Origin: Kalmanozyma brasiliensis GHG001
Taxonomy: Eukaryota > Basidiomycota > Ustilaginomycetes > Ustilaginales
Direction of reading: 5' to 3'
Assembly (NCBI RefSeq): GCF_000497045.1
Contig: NW_015961950.1
Coordinates: forward strand, 248,001 to 312,000
Length of the DNA: 64,000 nt
Of the stretch, positions 20,701 to 29,766 are shown piece by piece. Position 1 is the stretch's first letter. Each line of letters opens with the position of its first letter. The notes under the pieces are model-generated. The model searched no databases and was not told the origin of the DNA. It worked only from the letters and a program-made list of their open reading frames with translations. Made by a program: the position numbers and the translations under genes.

Positions 20701-23700
20701 CGAGTGCATTTGATGCACCTCGAGATCCCGCCAAATTGGCCGCAGCAACCTCCTCACTCACACCCTCGGCTACTTTGCCAAATCTGCCGACTTCAATGAG
20801 TCGAGCCTCGTCGCTGCTCGACTCTCGCTACGGGAACGCCAATTCGCCGCCTCGCACATCATCAAGGACGATGCCGCTGAGCCGCTCAGCCGCGCCGCTG
20901 CGACACTTTGTTCATCGGCCAACTTTGCACCTCCCCCCGGAGCTTGGCGTCACGCCTGACACGAATGCCGCCGACGGTCTGAGCTTCTCTCTGACGCTGT
21001 CGCTACCCTCGCACGTCCACATCACAGGACCAAAGAGTGACGTGCTAAGCTTTGGCGTCCAGATCGAAGTAGGTCGCACTCAGGCGTGGGACGTCTTGAG
21101 GAAGTGGGGCGGACTTCGGCTCAAGGACATGGAGATCGTATGCTTGCAGACAGAACGGCACAGCTCGATGCCCTCCCGCTCCTTCTGCGCTACTTTCCCC
21201 GTGCCGCCAGCGCCAAACAAGGTCGATGCGGCCGACCTTCCCGTCGTGACGTATGCACCCAAAGCGGCGTCCGCCTCGAGCAACCTCAGCCATGCGCAAT
21301 CGGCGATGGAGAAGCGTCTCCGTCAGAGCTACGATCGGTCACTGGTGCTCGGCCACATCACGCTTGCGAACCAGGGCAAGGAACCGCATCCAATCGAGAA
21401 CAACGTCGAGCGTATCCGTACGACCATCGTAGGGCCGCCTCCTTTTGCGTCCCAGGACCGACAACAGGATTCCGACAAAGTCAAGGAAGAGGTTTCACGA
21501 AAGGGAAAAGCCAAGTCCATTGCTCGCGGCCTGGACAGGCCGGATGGTTCCTCCAGAAGCCCGTCCCGTGGCAGTGCAGCAGGATCCGGAGCCAACACGC
21601 CAGATGGCGGTTCGCAGAGCGTAGGGCTCGGTGTTCCTAGGGCCGCCTTCGCCTCCGCTTCGCAGGCCCAAACGGGCTCGCGTACGAGCGTGATGCAGCC
21701 TGCGCCCCGTGCGTTGACTCATTCCCGAGGCTCCAGCAGCTCTTCGTTGAGACTGGCGTTCCAAGGAAGCGATGGCTCTGCTGCCATGCAGCCTCGCCCG
21801 AGCACCTCTGGATCGCCAGTCGGCGGCGCAGTATCACCTGCTGGATCCAGCGGACGTAGCAGGCGGCCCATTCCTTTCGATCTCAGCTCGGCCACGACTC
21901 CTGTCTCAACGAGCCGCAATGTGCCTTTCAGTGGCCTACAGTCGGACTCAACGGAGCCCACAGCAGCATCAGCGTCGGCACAAGCAGATCATCAAGCGCG
22001 TGGACAAGCGGTCAGATATGACTCTGACGAGGCATCGACAAGAGACGCTGCTGACACGGTCTCGCACCCTGGCGTAGCCTCCGAGTCTGATGCCATGAGA
22101 ATGGGTGTCACTTCCAGCGTCACGGCTAGAGGAAATGCCCGGTCGAGGACAGCCACCGCGCCCAGGAGAAGTCGTTTCGAGACTGCTATCAACAGGCTGT
22201 CGTCGTTTGCGAGCTCGATGATCGATCAGCCCACCGAGGCGTCCACTTCAGGCTCGGGTGCAGACTCGCGGGGCAGTGCAAATGCAAGCAGGGCAGCTAC
22301 CAGCCTTCGAGCCACGTATGCCTTTTCCGGCGATGACGGGCAAGGAGTCGATCTCACCAAAGGTCGTGTTCGCATGACGATCAATCTGCCTCTCGTCTCG
22401 AGCGATTCGGAGGCAGCTCGAAAGGCAGGAAGCGCTCAACTCATCTCGGACTTTGAGAGCCCGTATGTTCGCATCCGACACAAGCTCAAAGTCAAGCTTG
22501 GATTCGGCCTCAAGGCTGATGTCGCCTCAGGCAAGGATGGCGAAGATTGGGCGCAGGCCTTGGTCTTGTGCGTTCCCGTGCGATTCACTGAAGCGCCACC
22601 GAAGGAGGTGCAGGATCAATTCGGTCCGGTTGACCTCCAGCCTTCGTCGCAATCCGAGACACCCTCTGCAGATCAAACAGGCGACGCGGCGACAGCATCT
22701 ACGCCAGCGTCCGAGGACGTCTCGTCCTCTGGTCAAGGTCTGCCTGTCCCGTTCGCGGAGCCACTGCTGCCTGCGTACGCTCAGCTGTTCCGCGAGGATG
22801 GCTCGCGGCTTGCAGATGAGGGAGAAGATCTTCCACGCTATCCGGGCAGAATGTCTGTGGTCGGTGAGATTGACGAGCATCCCATCTCTGACCTGCCTGC
22901 CGGTCATGATTCGGAAGCGGAGGGTCAAGATCATTCGCAAGGCGCAGCTCAAATTTCAGCTGCAGAGCAGCCGATCGTCAGTCATGGAGCGGAACCTCCA
23001 ATCGGTGCGTCCGAGAGACACGAGAGCCGGGAGCTGCCTCGTGCCGAAGTCGTTACACTGCCTAGGCTTTCGAGTCTCGTGTCGATGCCAATGCCGATGG
23101 ACCGAACAACTAGTCTGCCTGGTCGTCGCCTGCTCTCGCTCAGTTCGTCATCTGGCATCTATGGGCTGCGTTCGGGACCGCCACGCCCCAGCTCTGGAAA
23201 CTCGAGTTCCAGGGCTGTATCCTCGCCATTTGCGGAGGTCAGCAAGGACGTGGACACCAAGCCGCGATTCGGTTCGCCGGCGTTCGATCCGCTACCAGCC
23301 CGACCTGGGATGCGACAACGCTCTGCGACCACGGCATCGCTGGTCACGTTCAGCCGGATCATGCCAGCAGAGGTGCTGGACGAGGCGCTGGTGACTAGCG
23401 CGCTCGACGATGAGGAAGATCGCATGGACGGTATGCAGCCATCTGACACTCTTCGCAGTCTCAATGATGGCCAGCGAATCGAAGGCATGGACGAGTCAGG
23501 ACAGGAAGACGATGCGGGAGACTTTGACGACGAAGTCGAAAGGGAAGAGGACCTCGAGGATGAAGCCTTCGAGGAGCTAGATGACGGGATCGACAGCCAC
23601 GGCGTCAACAGCGAAGCGAGTGAAGCTGGACATCATCGACTTCGGGCACTCAGGCAGCTCAGTGGGAGCGAAGGTAGTGAGGTGGAACTGGTCGAGGGTG

Positions 23701-23720
23701 AGATTGGTCGGGCCTTCTGA
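17772..23720 (+). CDS. Giant arrestin-like protein with long disordered inserts
   Basis: A single-exon protein of 1,982 residues; the first ATG is at 17772 (MPSASSATHD). The first ~500 residues are Ser/Pro/Ala-rich and disordered. An arrestin-N-like segment spans ~515-700, with VRVSVEPLVDRLNMFG, VESLTVRFMGYSIYVDATG, YETEFDLSVPGWLPAS and FYCVQATA. Arrestin-C-like strands appear in two separated blocks: ~1053-1140 (FSLTLSLPSHVHITGPKSDV, LRLKDMEIVCLQTE) and ~1506-1615 (YVRIRHKLKVKLGFG, ALVLCVPVRFTEAPP). LPAY near residue 1665 and LPRY about 20 residues later resemble Rsp5-binding LPxY motifs of fungal alpha-arrestins. The C-terminus is strongly acidic (EDDAGDFDDEVEREEDLEDE). The likely role is a ubiquitin-ligase adaptor for plasma-membrane or endosomal cargo. 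The family is inferred from strand patterns. Confidence 0.8.
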   Translation: MPSASSATHDASAARPPSSASMPALSSLQHASSSRNDADGSLPGHGLEFIANHHRQHNLNDPALKANPVKSRRSSLLPSVLKPKFKSESRRSLKPPLRSSTSAAAAPLQPRSSSRSVHNYSQSLPSFAAATVPRPRLDANMYEPSVCDPNTAQHHRSNAQRSAPGAHPGPDIADGMEAKASVFRPAYSPSTALLSSPVDQPEADGSICSSIHAKGLTFASMQVIPPASSSPTSFDSTSAPNTHSASRRQPLRNAAFVEEDFAGSETPIDNCIDSPAASQGHADPSEQSNDVSSVTAAAYPTPQPASNPAPPIITRTDVSDDNVSHQVEIASSPDLVAASFTPSVTPPSISTLGASASETSLYPPIQRLPQSASAPVISPRRFSSLGFASANNLANQTDPQSSSSASRTAARDVTEELDSPNSRESRSVRADRRMSMLDFLAAGPSADASPRRIQASLSAEDLSRSAHDTSSLRVRPSALTPPSVPLFQASRQFRLGATAMQARAPVSKTFDLCDQVRVSVEPLVDRLNMFGSMQSSSNYSLAGSVVVEIPRLNIPRLSTAAGLALDGSTTESPSVHVESLTVRFMGYSIYVDATGRYNAIKLTETFQELLPPEGHSCIVELNETATSTVQIASNEDDHQNLKYETEFDLSVPGWLPASQRSRFGATFYCVQATAIVQGQAVLSALSGFDGEFSQTSPSQSSPLSPPESLESELRETSMGTGAGSLRDANFATPATIGRSKSRKTWLNKTARQLQLRTSKKTTGTHSEQGGSASNSRRGSGSKDALQILDRQDPLFGKTTEVSNQVMPTGQHNIKSECLSILVRRCRDVVPVPVARLARLATASQLMRDAGTTPSLTQSMVALAGLHDGSAHDGRSQARLQSSLASQGGLHLPASASMPASLGGSASLPSQPVDREAASMATIMDSDSGDPAQADLAPSPRIDTHPPNFVLDPVPRDAEHEAAPNASNESSFNMPPAPSAFDAPRDPAKLAAATSSLTPSATLPNLPTSMSRASSLLDSRYGNANSPPRTSSRTMPLSRSAAPLRHFVHRPTLHLPPELGVTPDTNAADGLSFSLTLSLPSHVHITGPKSDVLSFGVQIEVGRTQAWDVLRKWGGLRLKDMEIVCLQTERHSSMPSRSFCATFPVPPAPNKVDAADLPVVTYAPKAASASSNLSHAQSAMEKRLRQSYDRSLVLGHITLANQGKEPHPIENNVERIRTTIVGPPPFASQDRQQDSDKVKEEVSRKGKAKSIARGLDRPDGSSRSPSRGSAAGSGANTPDGGSQSVGLGVPRAAFASASQAQTGSRTSVMQPAPRALTHSRGSSSSSLRLAFQGSDGSAAMQPRPSTSGSPVGGAVSPAGSSGRSRRPIPFDLSSATTPVSTSRNVPFSGLQSDSTEPTAASASAQADHQARGQAVRYDSDEASTRDAADTVSHPGVASESDAMRMGVTSSVTARGNARSRTATAPRRSRFETAINRLSSFASSMIDQPTEASTSGSGADSRGSANASRAATSLRATYAFSGDDGQGVDLTKGRVRMTINLPLVSSDSEAARKAGSAQLISDFESPYVRIRHKLKVKLGFGLKADVASGKDGEDWAQALVLCVPVRFTEAPPKEVQDQFGPVDLQPSSQSETPSADQTGDAATASTPASEDVSSSGQGLPVPFAEPLLPAYAQLFREDGSRLADEGEDLPRYPGRMSVVGEIDEHPISDLPAGHDSEAEGQDHSQGAAQISAAEQPIVSHGAEPPIGASERHESRELPRAEVVTLPRLSSLVSMPMPMDRTTSLPGRRLLSLSSSSGIYGLRSGPPRPSSGNSSSRAVSSPFAEVSKDVDTKPRFGSPAFDPLPARPGMRQRSATTASLVTFSRIMPAEVLDEALVTSALDDEEDRMDGMQPSDTLRSLNDGQRIEGMDESGQEDDAGDFDDEVEREEDLEDEAFEELDDGIDSHGVNSEASEAGHHRLRALRQLSGSEGSEVELVEGEIGRAF

Positions 23721-24052
23721 TTCGGGCTGGGCACCCCTTTGCGATCCAGATCGTCAGCATGATTCGCACAATCATCTCTATAATCGAAAAAGAACATTCC
23801 TTATCGGTCCAGCCTGGTGCTTGAGCTCTCTCAATGTGTGTTGATCAAAGTATAGACTCGACGGGATGAAGGCGTTAGAAGTGGAAGCTTTGGCAGTTGA
23901 ACTTCCATTTTGTGGGGAAGGAAGGGTTCAGCAATTTGCCGAGGAGCAGCGATCCGTGATTTCTTGGCATCCCTTCCTCCGGGTCGCACGTTCCACCCCC
24001 ACCACCATCATCCTCTCATCCTCTCCTTCCCGCACCTGGTCGAGAGGCCACA
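23721..24052. other. Arrestin-like 3' flank / PalC promoter
   Basis: A short spacer between two plus-strand genes. It contains a single PacC/Rim101-type hexamer on the minus strand and a C/T-rich stretch (ACCCCCACCACCATCATCC) just before the PalC start. Nothing else is supported. Confidence 0.5.
23963..23968 (-). promoter_or_regulatory. PacC/Rim101-type hexamer GCCAAG upstream of PalC
   Basis: The plus strand reads CTTGGC, i.e. GCCAAG on the minus strand, 85 bases before the PalC start. GCCARG is the core site of PacC/Rim101, the transcription factor activated by the pathway PalC serves. A hexamer this short is expected by chance every ~2 kb, so this is weak. Confidence 0.25.
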
Positions 24053-25732
24053 ATGTACATCTACGACCTGCCCACAACAGGCGCCGTGTCATTCAGCGAC
24101 TTTCTCGTGACCACCGACCTCGTCTCGCAGGTATCCCAAACAACGCAGTTGCGCGCACGACTGCGTGCCGTGCTCAAGGAGAACCGTGCCGGCACATCGT
24201 CCACCTCTACCAAAGACGGCGCGAGCAGCGACCTCAAGAGCACCGATGCTTCTTCTTCCACCCCTTCGAACGCTGGCTCCGCCTCCGACTGGCTCCTGAT
24301 CATCAAAACGCTCGAAGAATACCTCCCGCACCTCCTATCCGTCTTCAACAGCGTCCAGACGGACGACCTGATTCTGCGCTACGAACCGGTCTTCTCGTGG
24401 CGCACCTCGGTCTCCACCACCCGTTTTCGGGGTGCGCAACGGGTCGAATTGCCCGGATTGTACTACGAGCTAGCGAACACGTTGTTGACGTACGCGCTGA
24501 CGCTGAGCAACTTTGCCAGTGCGACGGTGGCCGGTCTGGGATCGTTCGAGCGCGACCGCAACAGCTCAACGGAGGAGAGGAAGGTCAAGGATGAAAAGCT
24601 CCGATGGGCCGCAGACACACTATGCCGGGCAGCAGGCATCCTGGCATATCTCTCCGAGGATCTCCTGCCACGGTGGCGCGATCAAGCGGGACAAATGGAC
24701 AATCTTCCCCCCGACCTCACCACCGAGGTCACGCTGGCGTTGAGCAAGGTGTGTCTAGCCGAAGCGCAAGCGTTGGCGATAAGAAAGCTGGTCAGTCCAA
24801 GTGTGGGGTTGGCGGTGGACACGGTGACTCCGGGGCCGCCGTTGGAGAAGGGACATCCGAGCGCGAGTCTGTTGGCGAAGCTGCACCTGTGTGTGGTGGA
24901 GGAGATGGAGAGTGCCCTGGGGCTGATGCGGACTGTTGGGGAGCGGAAGCGCGGCAAGGGTCGAGAGGTGGATGCGGCACGGCGGTTTCAGGATGGTGAG
25001 GAGGACGCAGTGCTTGACTCAAACCCGGGGGGTGGGGGTGGGAAGGGCAAGAAGCTACTGTCGAAGTTCAAGATGGGCAAAGACAAGGAGACGCGCCATT
25101 CCGGTCCACACGACATCACCCCCTCAGCGGGCAATGCCACCTCAACTTCCTCGGGAAGCGACCTGGATCTCGCACCCTCGTTGCTCAAGTACCTCAGCTT
25201 CAGCATCGGCTTCCACAAGAGCATGGCGTTCAAGTGGTTAGGCATCGATCATGGCGAGTCGACGCGTGTTGGGAGCGGGATAGCTTTCCTGTCTCTGGCC
25301 TCGTCGTTGTTGACCTCGACCAAGGACCTCTCTTCGGGCTTGACTGGAAGTATCACTTCCTCGTCGCTTCTGCCTTCGAAGAAGCGGTCCAGCGCAGTGG
25401 AACAGGAATTGGCAACGATCACACACTGGTTGCAGGCGTATCGAAAGCTCAACGACACGGTTGCGTTTCAACCCGTACCCAGCAGTGCCGAGGTGACAGC
25501 CAAAGTGCCCGCGGGAAGGGCAGCACTGGGTTCGAAGGCGTGGAAGATGCCCGTGCCTACCTTTGGACCGGGGAGTGAAGGGTATGCGGATAGGAGCGGC
25601 GATACGGGTCTCAGGCTGGACCAGCTGCATTTGTTAGAGGGAGATCATCCGGCGCGGAGGGGGTTGGTGGCGCTGCAGGGCGGCGAGGGAGGTGCCAAGG
25701 GTGAATATGCTGGTCAGGGGGCGTACTACTGA
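24053..25732 (+). CDS. palC: pH-response regulator PalC (BRO1 domain)
   Basis: Fungal alkaline-pH signalling protein that bridges the plasma-membrane Pal/Rim sensor complex to ESCRT-III. One exon, 559 residues. The start MYIYDLPTTGAVSFSDF is the typical PalC N-terminus. A BRO1 domain covers roughly residues 1-440, with helical strings LELPGLYYELANTLLTYALT-like (seen as VELPGLYYELANTLL), WAADTLCRAAGILAYLSEDL, CLAEAQALAIRKL and LSFSIGFHKSMAFKWLG. A loop of low-complexity Gly/Lys residues (GGGGGKGKKLLSKFKMGKDK) lies around 325-345. The C-terminus GAYY lacks the long Pro-rich tail of PalA/Rim20, which separates PalC from its BRO1 relatives. Confidence 0.9.
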   Translation: MYIYDLPTTGAVSFSDFLVTTDLVSQVSQTTQLRARLRAVLKENRAGTSSTSTKDGASSDLKSTDASSSTPSNAGSASDWLLIIKTLEEYLPHLLSVFNSVQTDDLILRYEPVFSWRTSVSTTRFRGAQRVELPGLYYELANTLLTYALTLSNFASATVAGLGSFERDRNSSTEERKVKDEKLRWAADTLCRAAGILAYLSEDLLPRWRDQAGQMDNLPPDLTTEVTLALSKVCLAEAQALAIRKLVSPSVGLAVDTVTPGPPLEKGHPSASLLAKLHLCVVEEMESALGLMRTVGERKRGKGREVDAARRFQDGEEDAVLDSNPGGGGGKGKKLLSKFKMGKDKETRHSGPHDITPSAGNATSTSSGSDLDLAPSLLKYLSFSIGFHKSMAFKWLGIDHGESTRVGSGIAFLSLASSLLTSTKDLSSGLTGSITSSSLLPSKKRSSAVEQELATITHWLQAYRKLNDTVAFQPVPSSAEVTAKVPAGRAALGSKAWKMPVPTFGPGSEGYADRSGDTGLRLDQLHLLEGDHPARRGLVALQGGEGGAKGEYAGQGAYY

Positions 25733-25998
25733 CGGACCCCACATCAAAGGAATGGAAACGGGGCAATGCTCTTTCTCATCAAGCAGAAAGGCAAGCGTGT
25801 GTGTCAAAGGCTGAAGGAGTGCCCGATCAATAAGAGCGGACCGCAGCAGACACGTCTGATTCACGAGAGTCGAAACAAGCGTGGTTGTATGAATGTGGTT
25901 TCTGCGCATTGCTAGTGATGGTTACAAAACGATAGTGACATGGTATGATGCTGTGTGTCCTTGACCAATGGGGATCCAACCTTCAAGGAGAGTGGGTT

Positions 25999-28900
25999 CT
26001 AGGCGCGTTGGGCACGCTGAGCCTTCATCTTGGCCAAAAAGTCAGCCGCTCCTCCTCCCGCCGCTGCTGATCCCGCTGATGCACCGAGGGCCTTCCTCTC
26101 CTCGCCCTTCTTTTCGGCAGGCAGCAGGGAGGTGGCGCTCTTGACCTTCGACTTGAGCACCGGCTGCTCGGGATGCGAGCCGAGCTTGGAGCTCAACCTC
26201 GACGTACCGCCCGCCGCAACCGACAAATTGGTCTTGTCGCTCAACAGCGGTTTGATTGGCGAGGCGGAGAGTCGAGCTGCGATGAGCTCGGATGGGTTTG
26301 AGGTGGAACGGACCATCCCGCCCTCGGACGAGGTGGAGGTTGAGGTGGGGAGCGTGGAAGGTGTGCCGTGGCCGAGGACAATGGGTTGGGACGACGTGGG
26401 GACGGGTTTGGTGTGCGAGCGCGAGGCGGATTTGAGTGCCGACCGGCGGAGCGGGGTGAAGGAGGAAGGGGTGCGTGTGGCCGTGTGGGTCGAAGGAGAG
26501 GGTGCGTAGACTGCTTTTACTGCGCTTTCCCGGGCTGGGGTCGTTGTCTCGCCCGCAACCTCTTCCCTTGTCGATTGCCCACCAGTGATATCCTCATCAT
26601 AATCAGGCTTGGACCGTTTGCGACCAGCCAAGCTCTCTCCGCTTCCGCTCCTCACCATCCCTCCCACCTCCTTCCGACTCTGCTCCCTCCTGGCCGCGCG
26701 CACCTTCTCCCGCTCCTTCTCCAACTCCCCCTCGAGCAGCGTCACCTTCTCCTGCGCGGCCCCAACCTCCTTCTGCAGCCCCTCAAACTTGGCGCTCATC
26801 TTGTTGTACCGCAGCGAGTACTTCTTGCTATCCTTCATGGCGTCCAGGATCTTGCTGTCAGCCTCCTCGATCTCTTCCGCCTTGCGCTCCAGCTCCTCTT
26901 CGAGCTCGGCATTGCGTGTGCGGAGGTCCTCGATCTCCTCTTGAATCTGAGCGAGCTTTTGCTTCGTTTCTGCATCCTCTGCGGGTTGGCTCGGGAGGGA
27001 AGATTCGAGCTGTGAGACGAGGGTTTCGAGGTCCTTCGCCCGTCGTTGGGACGCGTTGTACTGCTCATTGAGCATTTCTTCTGTCGATCTGGCAGAAGTG
27101 AGGTCCGATTTGAGACGCAATAGTGCCGACTCCTGCGATGCGACGCGGTCTTCCAGCTCGACCTTCGCTCGGGTTGCCTCGCCGAGCTGGGCCTGAAGCT
27201 CGGAGAGTGCAGCAGGGTCGACGTCGCGACTTCGCTCCGCCTCCTCCTGCAGCTCGGCTAGCTCCTCCTTCAGGTTCCAGTACTCGGCGTTGCGCGCGGT
27301 CATGGCGGCGTCCCGCTCAGCGAGGACGTGCTCCAGTTCGGTGTGCTTGGCCACCAGCTCGTCGAGTGCGAGAGTCTTGGATTCCAGCTCACTGCGGGTG
27401 GACAGAGCCTCGTTCTCGACAGCGGCGAAGCGCGTTGTGAGGTCGCTGATCGACGCGCGCGTCTCCTCGAGCGCCCTTTCGCCCGCACCGGAGGAGGCGA
27501 TGAGAGACGTGTGTTCCACCTGCAGCGTCGATAGCTGCGTCTGAAGGGTGCTGATGAGCTCCGCGTCGCCAGAGGCGGATTCGCGCTGCTCGGCGAGCGT
27601 GAGGTGGAGCGTGTCGAGTTCGAGCTGGGTAGAGGCGAGGCGGTCTTCTGTCTTGCGGAGGGTGGACTTGAGGGAAGCGAGATCCTGATCGTGTTGCGAT
27701 TCGGAGAGTTGGGCTGTCTCGATGGCGGCAGTGAGTTCGTTTTGGAGGGAGGCGACTTGGGTGTTGAGGGTGGCGATGGTGCTCTCGAGGGTCTCCTCTT
27801 CGGCTTGCATGCTTGCGTTGGACCCTGACAGCTCTTCGATGCGAGCGGTGAGGGATGTGATTCGCTCGTGGGCTGATGAGAGGGATGCTTGCAGCTCCGA
27901 CACCCCGCCAGTTTCGGTCTCTGAAGCGGCGGTCTGCATTGCAACATCTACCTGATCATGATCTTGCTGGGGCGCAGACGACTCGATCAAAGCAATGCGC
28001 TCCTCGAGCAGCTTGATCTGTGCCAGCTGCTCCGTCTTCTCCGCGTCCAGGTCCATCACCGTCTCCTCTGCGAGCATTTGATTGGTGCGTGTGCGAGCGA
28101 GGTCATTCTCGGTGTTCTTGAGCTGACGTTGAAGCGAGCCAATCTGCTCGTTGCGACGGAGGACTCGCGCTTCGAGCTCCTCGATTTGCTCCTTGAGCGC
28201 GGCGATGAGGTCGTCGTTGGATTCGGTGGGCGCGTTGCTGGACTCGACGGCAGAGTTCTCCGGAGCTGCATCCGTCATGATAGCTACATCGACGCTCTCC
28301 GGCTTCGGCTCCTCAGCGTCGGTCATGGTCGATGTCTCCGTCCTCTCTTGCACCGCGATAGGAGCAGCTTGCGTCTTGAGCAGAGCAAGCGAAGCGCTGA
28401 GTTCCTGCGCATGCGCCATCCACTCTCCGCTCTCGCCATCAGCGGGTCGCTCGAGCAGATTGACGATACGCTCCTGCTGGGCAAGCACCCTCTCCAGCGA
28501 CCGAATCTGACTGTTGTGCAGTTGAATCGCGTGAAGGCGCTCCTTCTTCTCTTGCAGCTCCGTGAGGATAGATTGCAGGTCACTGGTCTTGGATTGACGC
28601 TGTGCAAGATCGGCTTCGAGCGCGGCGATGCGTGTTTCGGCTTCTCGCCCTGCTGCGTCTCGCTCGGCCTGAAGTCGCGTCAGCTCAGCGCTTGTACTCT
28701 GCAGCTTGGCTTCCAGCTCTGAGGTGCGTTCTGACGGATCGGACTCAGGAGCAGGAATGACGGCAGTAGAGTTGCCCTGCTCCTCAAGCTGCATTTCCAA
28801 CGCTTCGATCTGCGCCTTGAACTTCTTGGCTGCAGCCGAGATGATCAGCTCTTGCTCTGCTGTGATCTGGTCGAGTCTCGCCTGTGTGTTCTGAAGTGTG

Positions 28901-29766
28901 CCTTGCAGCTCGGTGACTTGTGACTGCGATTGCTGCAGCTGAGACGCGAGGTCGCCCTCACGCTGTTCCGATGCGGTGAGCTCGGCTTGGAGCTGGTTCA
29001 TGCGAGCATCCTTTTCGCTGCTTGCTGTTGAGTCGCTTCGCGCTTGTTCGAGCTCAGATTCGAGCGCTTGTGCACGTGCGATGAGCTTCTCATTGCGAGA
29101 AGAGACGGCTGCGAGCGCTACAGATTGTTCTTCGGCAGCAAAGGATGCTTTACGTGCGTACTCCTCGAACACGTTAGCGGCAGAGATGACGTCGTCGACA
29201 AGGTCGCCTTCGAAGCTTCTCCCTACTTTCGTCTTGCCGTTGGGAGTGGAGAGGTATGTCGAGGATGGGGCCAGGATCGAGCGCTCAGGATCGTGGAAGA
29301 GACTCTGATCGAGGTCAAAGAGCCTGGAATCGTCCGCTGCTGCTGAAGATGACGACGAGGGGTCGTGTGACTCGATGCGCGCAATCAGCCTGTGTAGGAT
29401 CCTCTTTGCGCCTTTCTTCTCGGCGCTGAGCTGCTGCGCTGCTGCTGTGTTCTCTGATCCTGCTCCAGCAGGCTCGGTCGATACAGAGCTGGAAAGCACC
29501 ATCATCTGCTGCGTAGACGAGGAGGACGAAGCGAGCTGGGACTCGAGCAGCTCAATCTTGGCCTGTGAAGCTCTATCCCGCTCTTCTAATTGCGCGAGCT
29601 CCTCTGAAAGCGCTAGATTGTCCAACTCTAGCAGCTGTACATGCTTGGCTGCGGTGGTCGGTGATGAAAGGTCGGCATGGCTGATTGGGAGCATGCTGAT
29701 GCGCCTCGATTTGGCTAGTGGTGTTGAGACGCCAAGCGTCGAGCTGAAGGAGATTCCGGATATCAT
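25999..29766 (-). CDS. Large coiled-coil protein, unknown function
   Basis: A single-exon protein of 1,255 residues, start MISGISFSSTLGVSTPL. From about residue 40 to 1000 it is almost continuous heptad-rich coiled coil (Glu, Gln, Leu, Ala, Arg), with short breaks at acidic Ser/Pro loops. The last ~230 residues are basic and Ser/Thr/Pro-rich, contain a TPLRRSALKSASRS segment, and end FLAKMKAQRAQRA. There is no motor, GRIP, PH or transmembrane segment. The composition suits a structural protein of the spindle pole, microtubule or Golgi matrix type, and the basic tail could bind microtubules or DNA. None of this can be fixed from sequence alone, since coiled coils match one another unspecifically. 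Confidence 0.8.
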   Translation of the reverse strand: MISGISFSSTLGVSTPLAKSRRISMLPISHADLSSPTTAAKHVQLLELDNLALSEELAQLEERDRASQAKIELLESQLASSSSSTQQMMVLSSSVSTEPAGAGSENTAAAQQLSAEKKGAKRILHRLIARIESHDPSSSSSAAADDSRLFDLDQSLFHDPERSILAPSSTYLSTPNGKTKVGRSFEGDLVDDVISAANVFEEYARKASFAAEEQSVALAAVSSRNEKLIARAQALESELEQARSDSTASSEKDARMNQLQAELTASEQREGDLASQLQQSQSQVTELQGTLQNTQARLDQITAEQELIISAAAKKFKAQIEALEMQLEEQGNSTAVIPAPESDPSERTSELEAKLQSTSAELTRLQAERDAAGREAETRIAALEADLAQRQSKTSDLQSILTELQEKKERLHAIQLHNSQIRSLERVLAQQERIVNLLERPADGESGEWMAHAQELSASLALLKTQAAPIAVQERTETSTMTDAEEPKPESVDVAIMTDAAPENSAVESSNAPTESNDDLIAALKEQIEELEARVLRRNEQIGSLQRQLKNTENDLARTRTNQMLAEETVMDLDAEKTEQLAQIKLLEERIALIESSAPQQDHDQVDVAMQTAASETETGGVSELQASLSSAHERITSLTARIEELSGSNASMQAEEETLESTIATLNTQVASLQNELTAAIETAQLSESQHDQDLASLKSTLRKTEDRLASTQLELDTLHLTLAEQRESASGDAELISTLQTQLSTLQVEHTSLIASSGAGERALEETRASISDLTTRFAAVENEALSTRSELESKTLALDELVAKHTELEHVLAERDAAMTARNAEYWNLKEELAELQEEAERSRDVDPAALSELQAQLGEATRAKVELEDRVASQESALLRLKSDLTSARSTEEMLNEQYNASQRRAKDLETLVSQLESSLPSQPAEDAETKQKLAQIQEEIEDLRTRNAELEEELERKAEEIEEADSKILDAMKDSKKYSLRYNKMSAKFEGLQKEVGAAQEKVTLLEGELEKEREKVRAARREQSRKEVGGMVRSGSGESLAGRKRSKPDYDEDITGGQSTREEVAGETTTPARESAVKAVYAPSPSTHTATRTPSSFTPLRRSALKSASRSHTKPVPTSSQPIVLGHGTPSTLPTSTSTSSEGGMVRSTSNPSELIAARLSASPIKPLLSDKTNLSVAAGGTSRLSSKLGSHPEQPVLKSKVKSATSLLPAEKKGEERKALGASAGSAAAGGGAADFLAKMKAQRAQRA

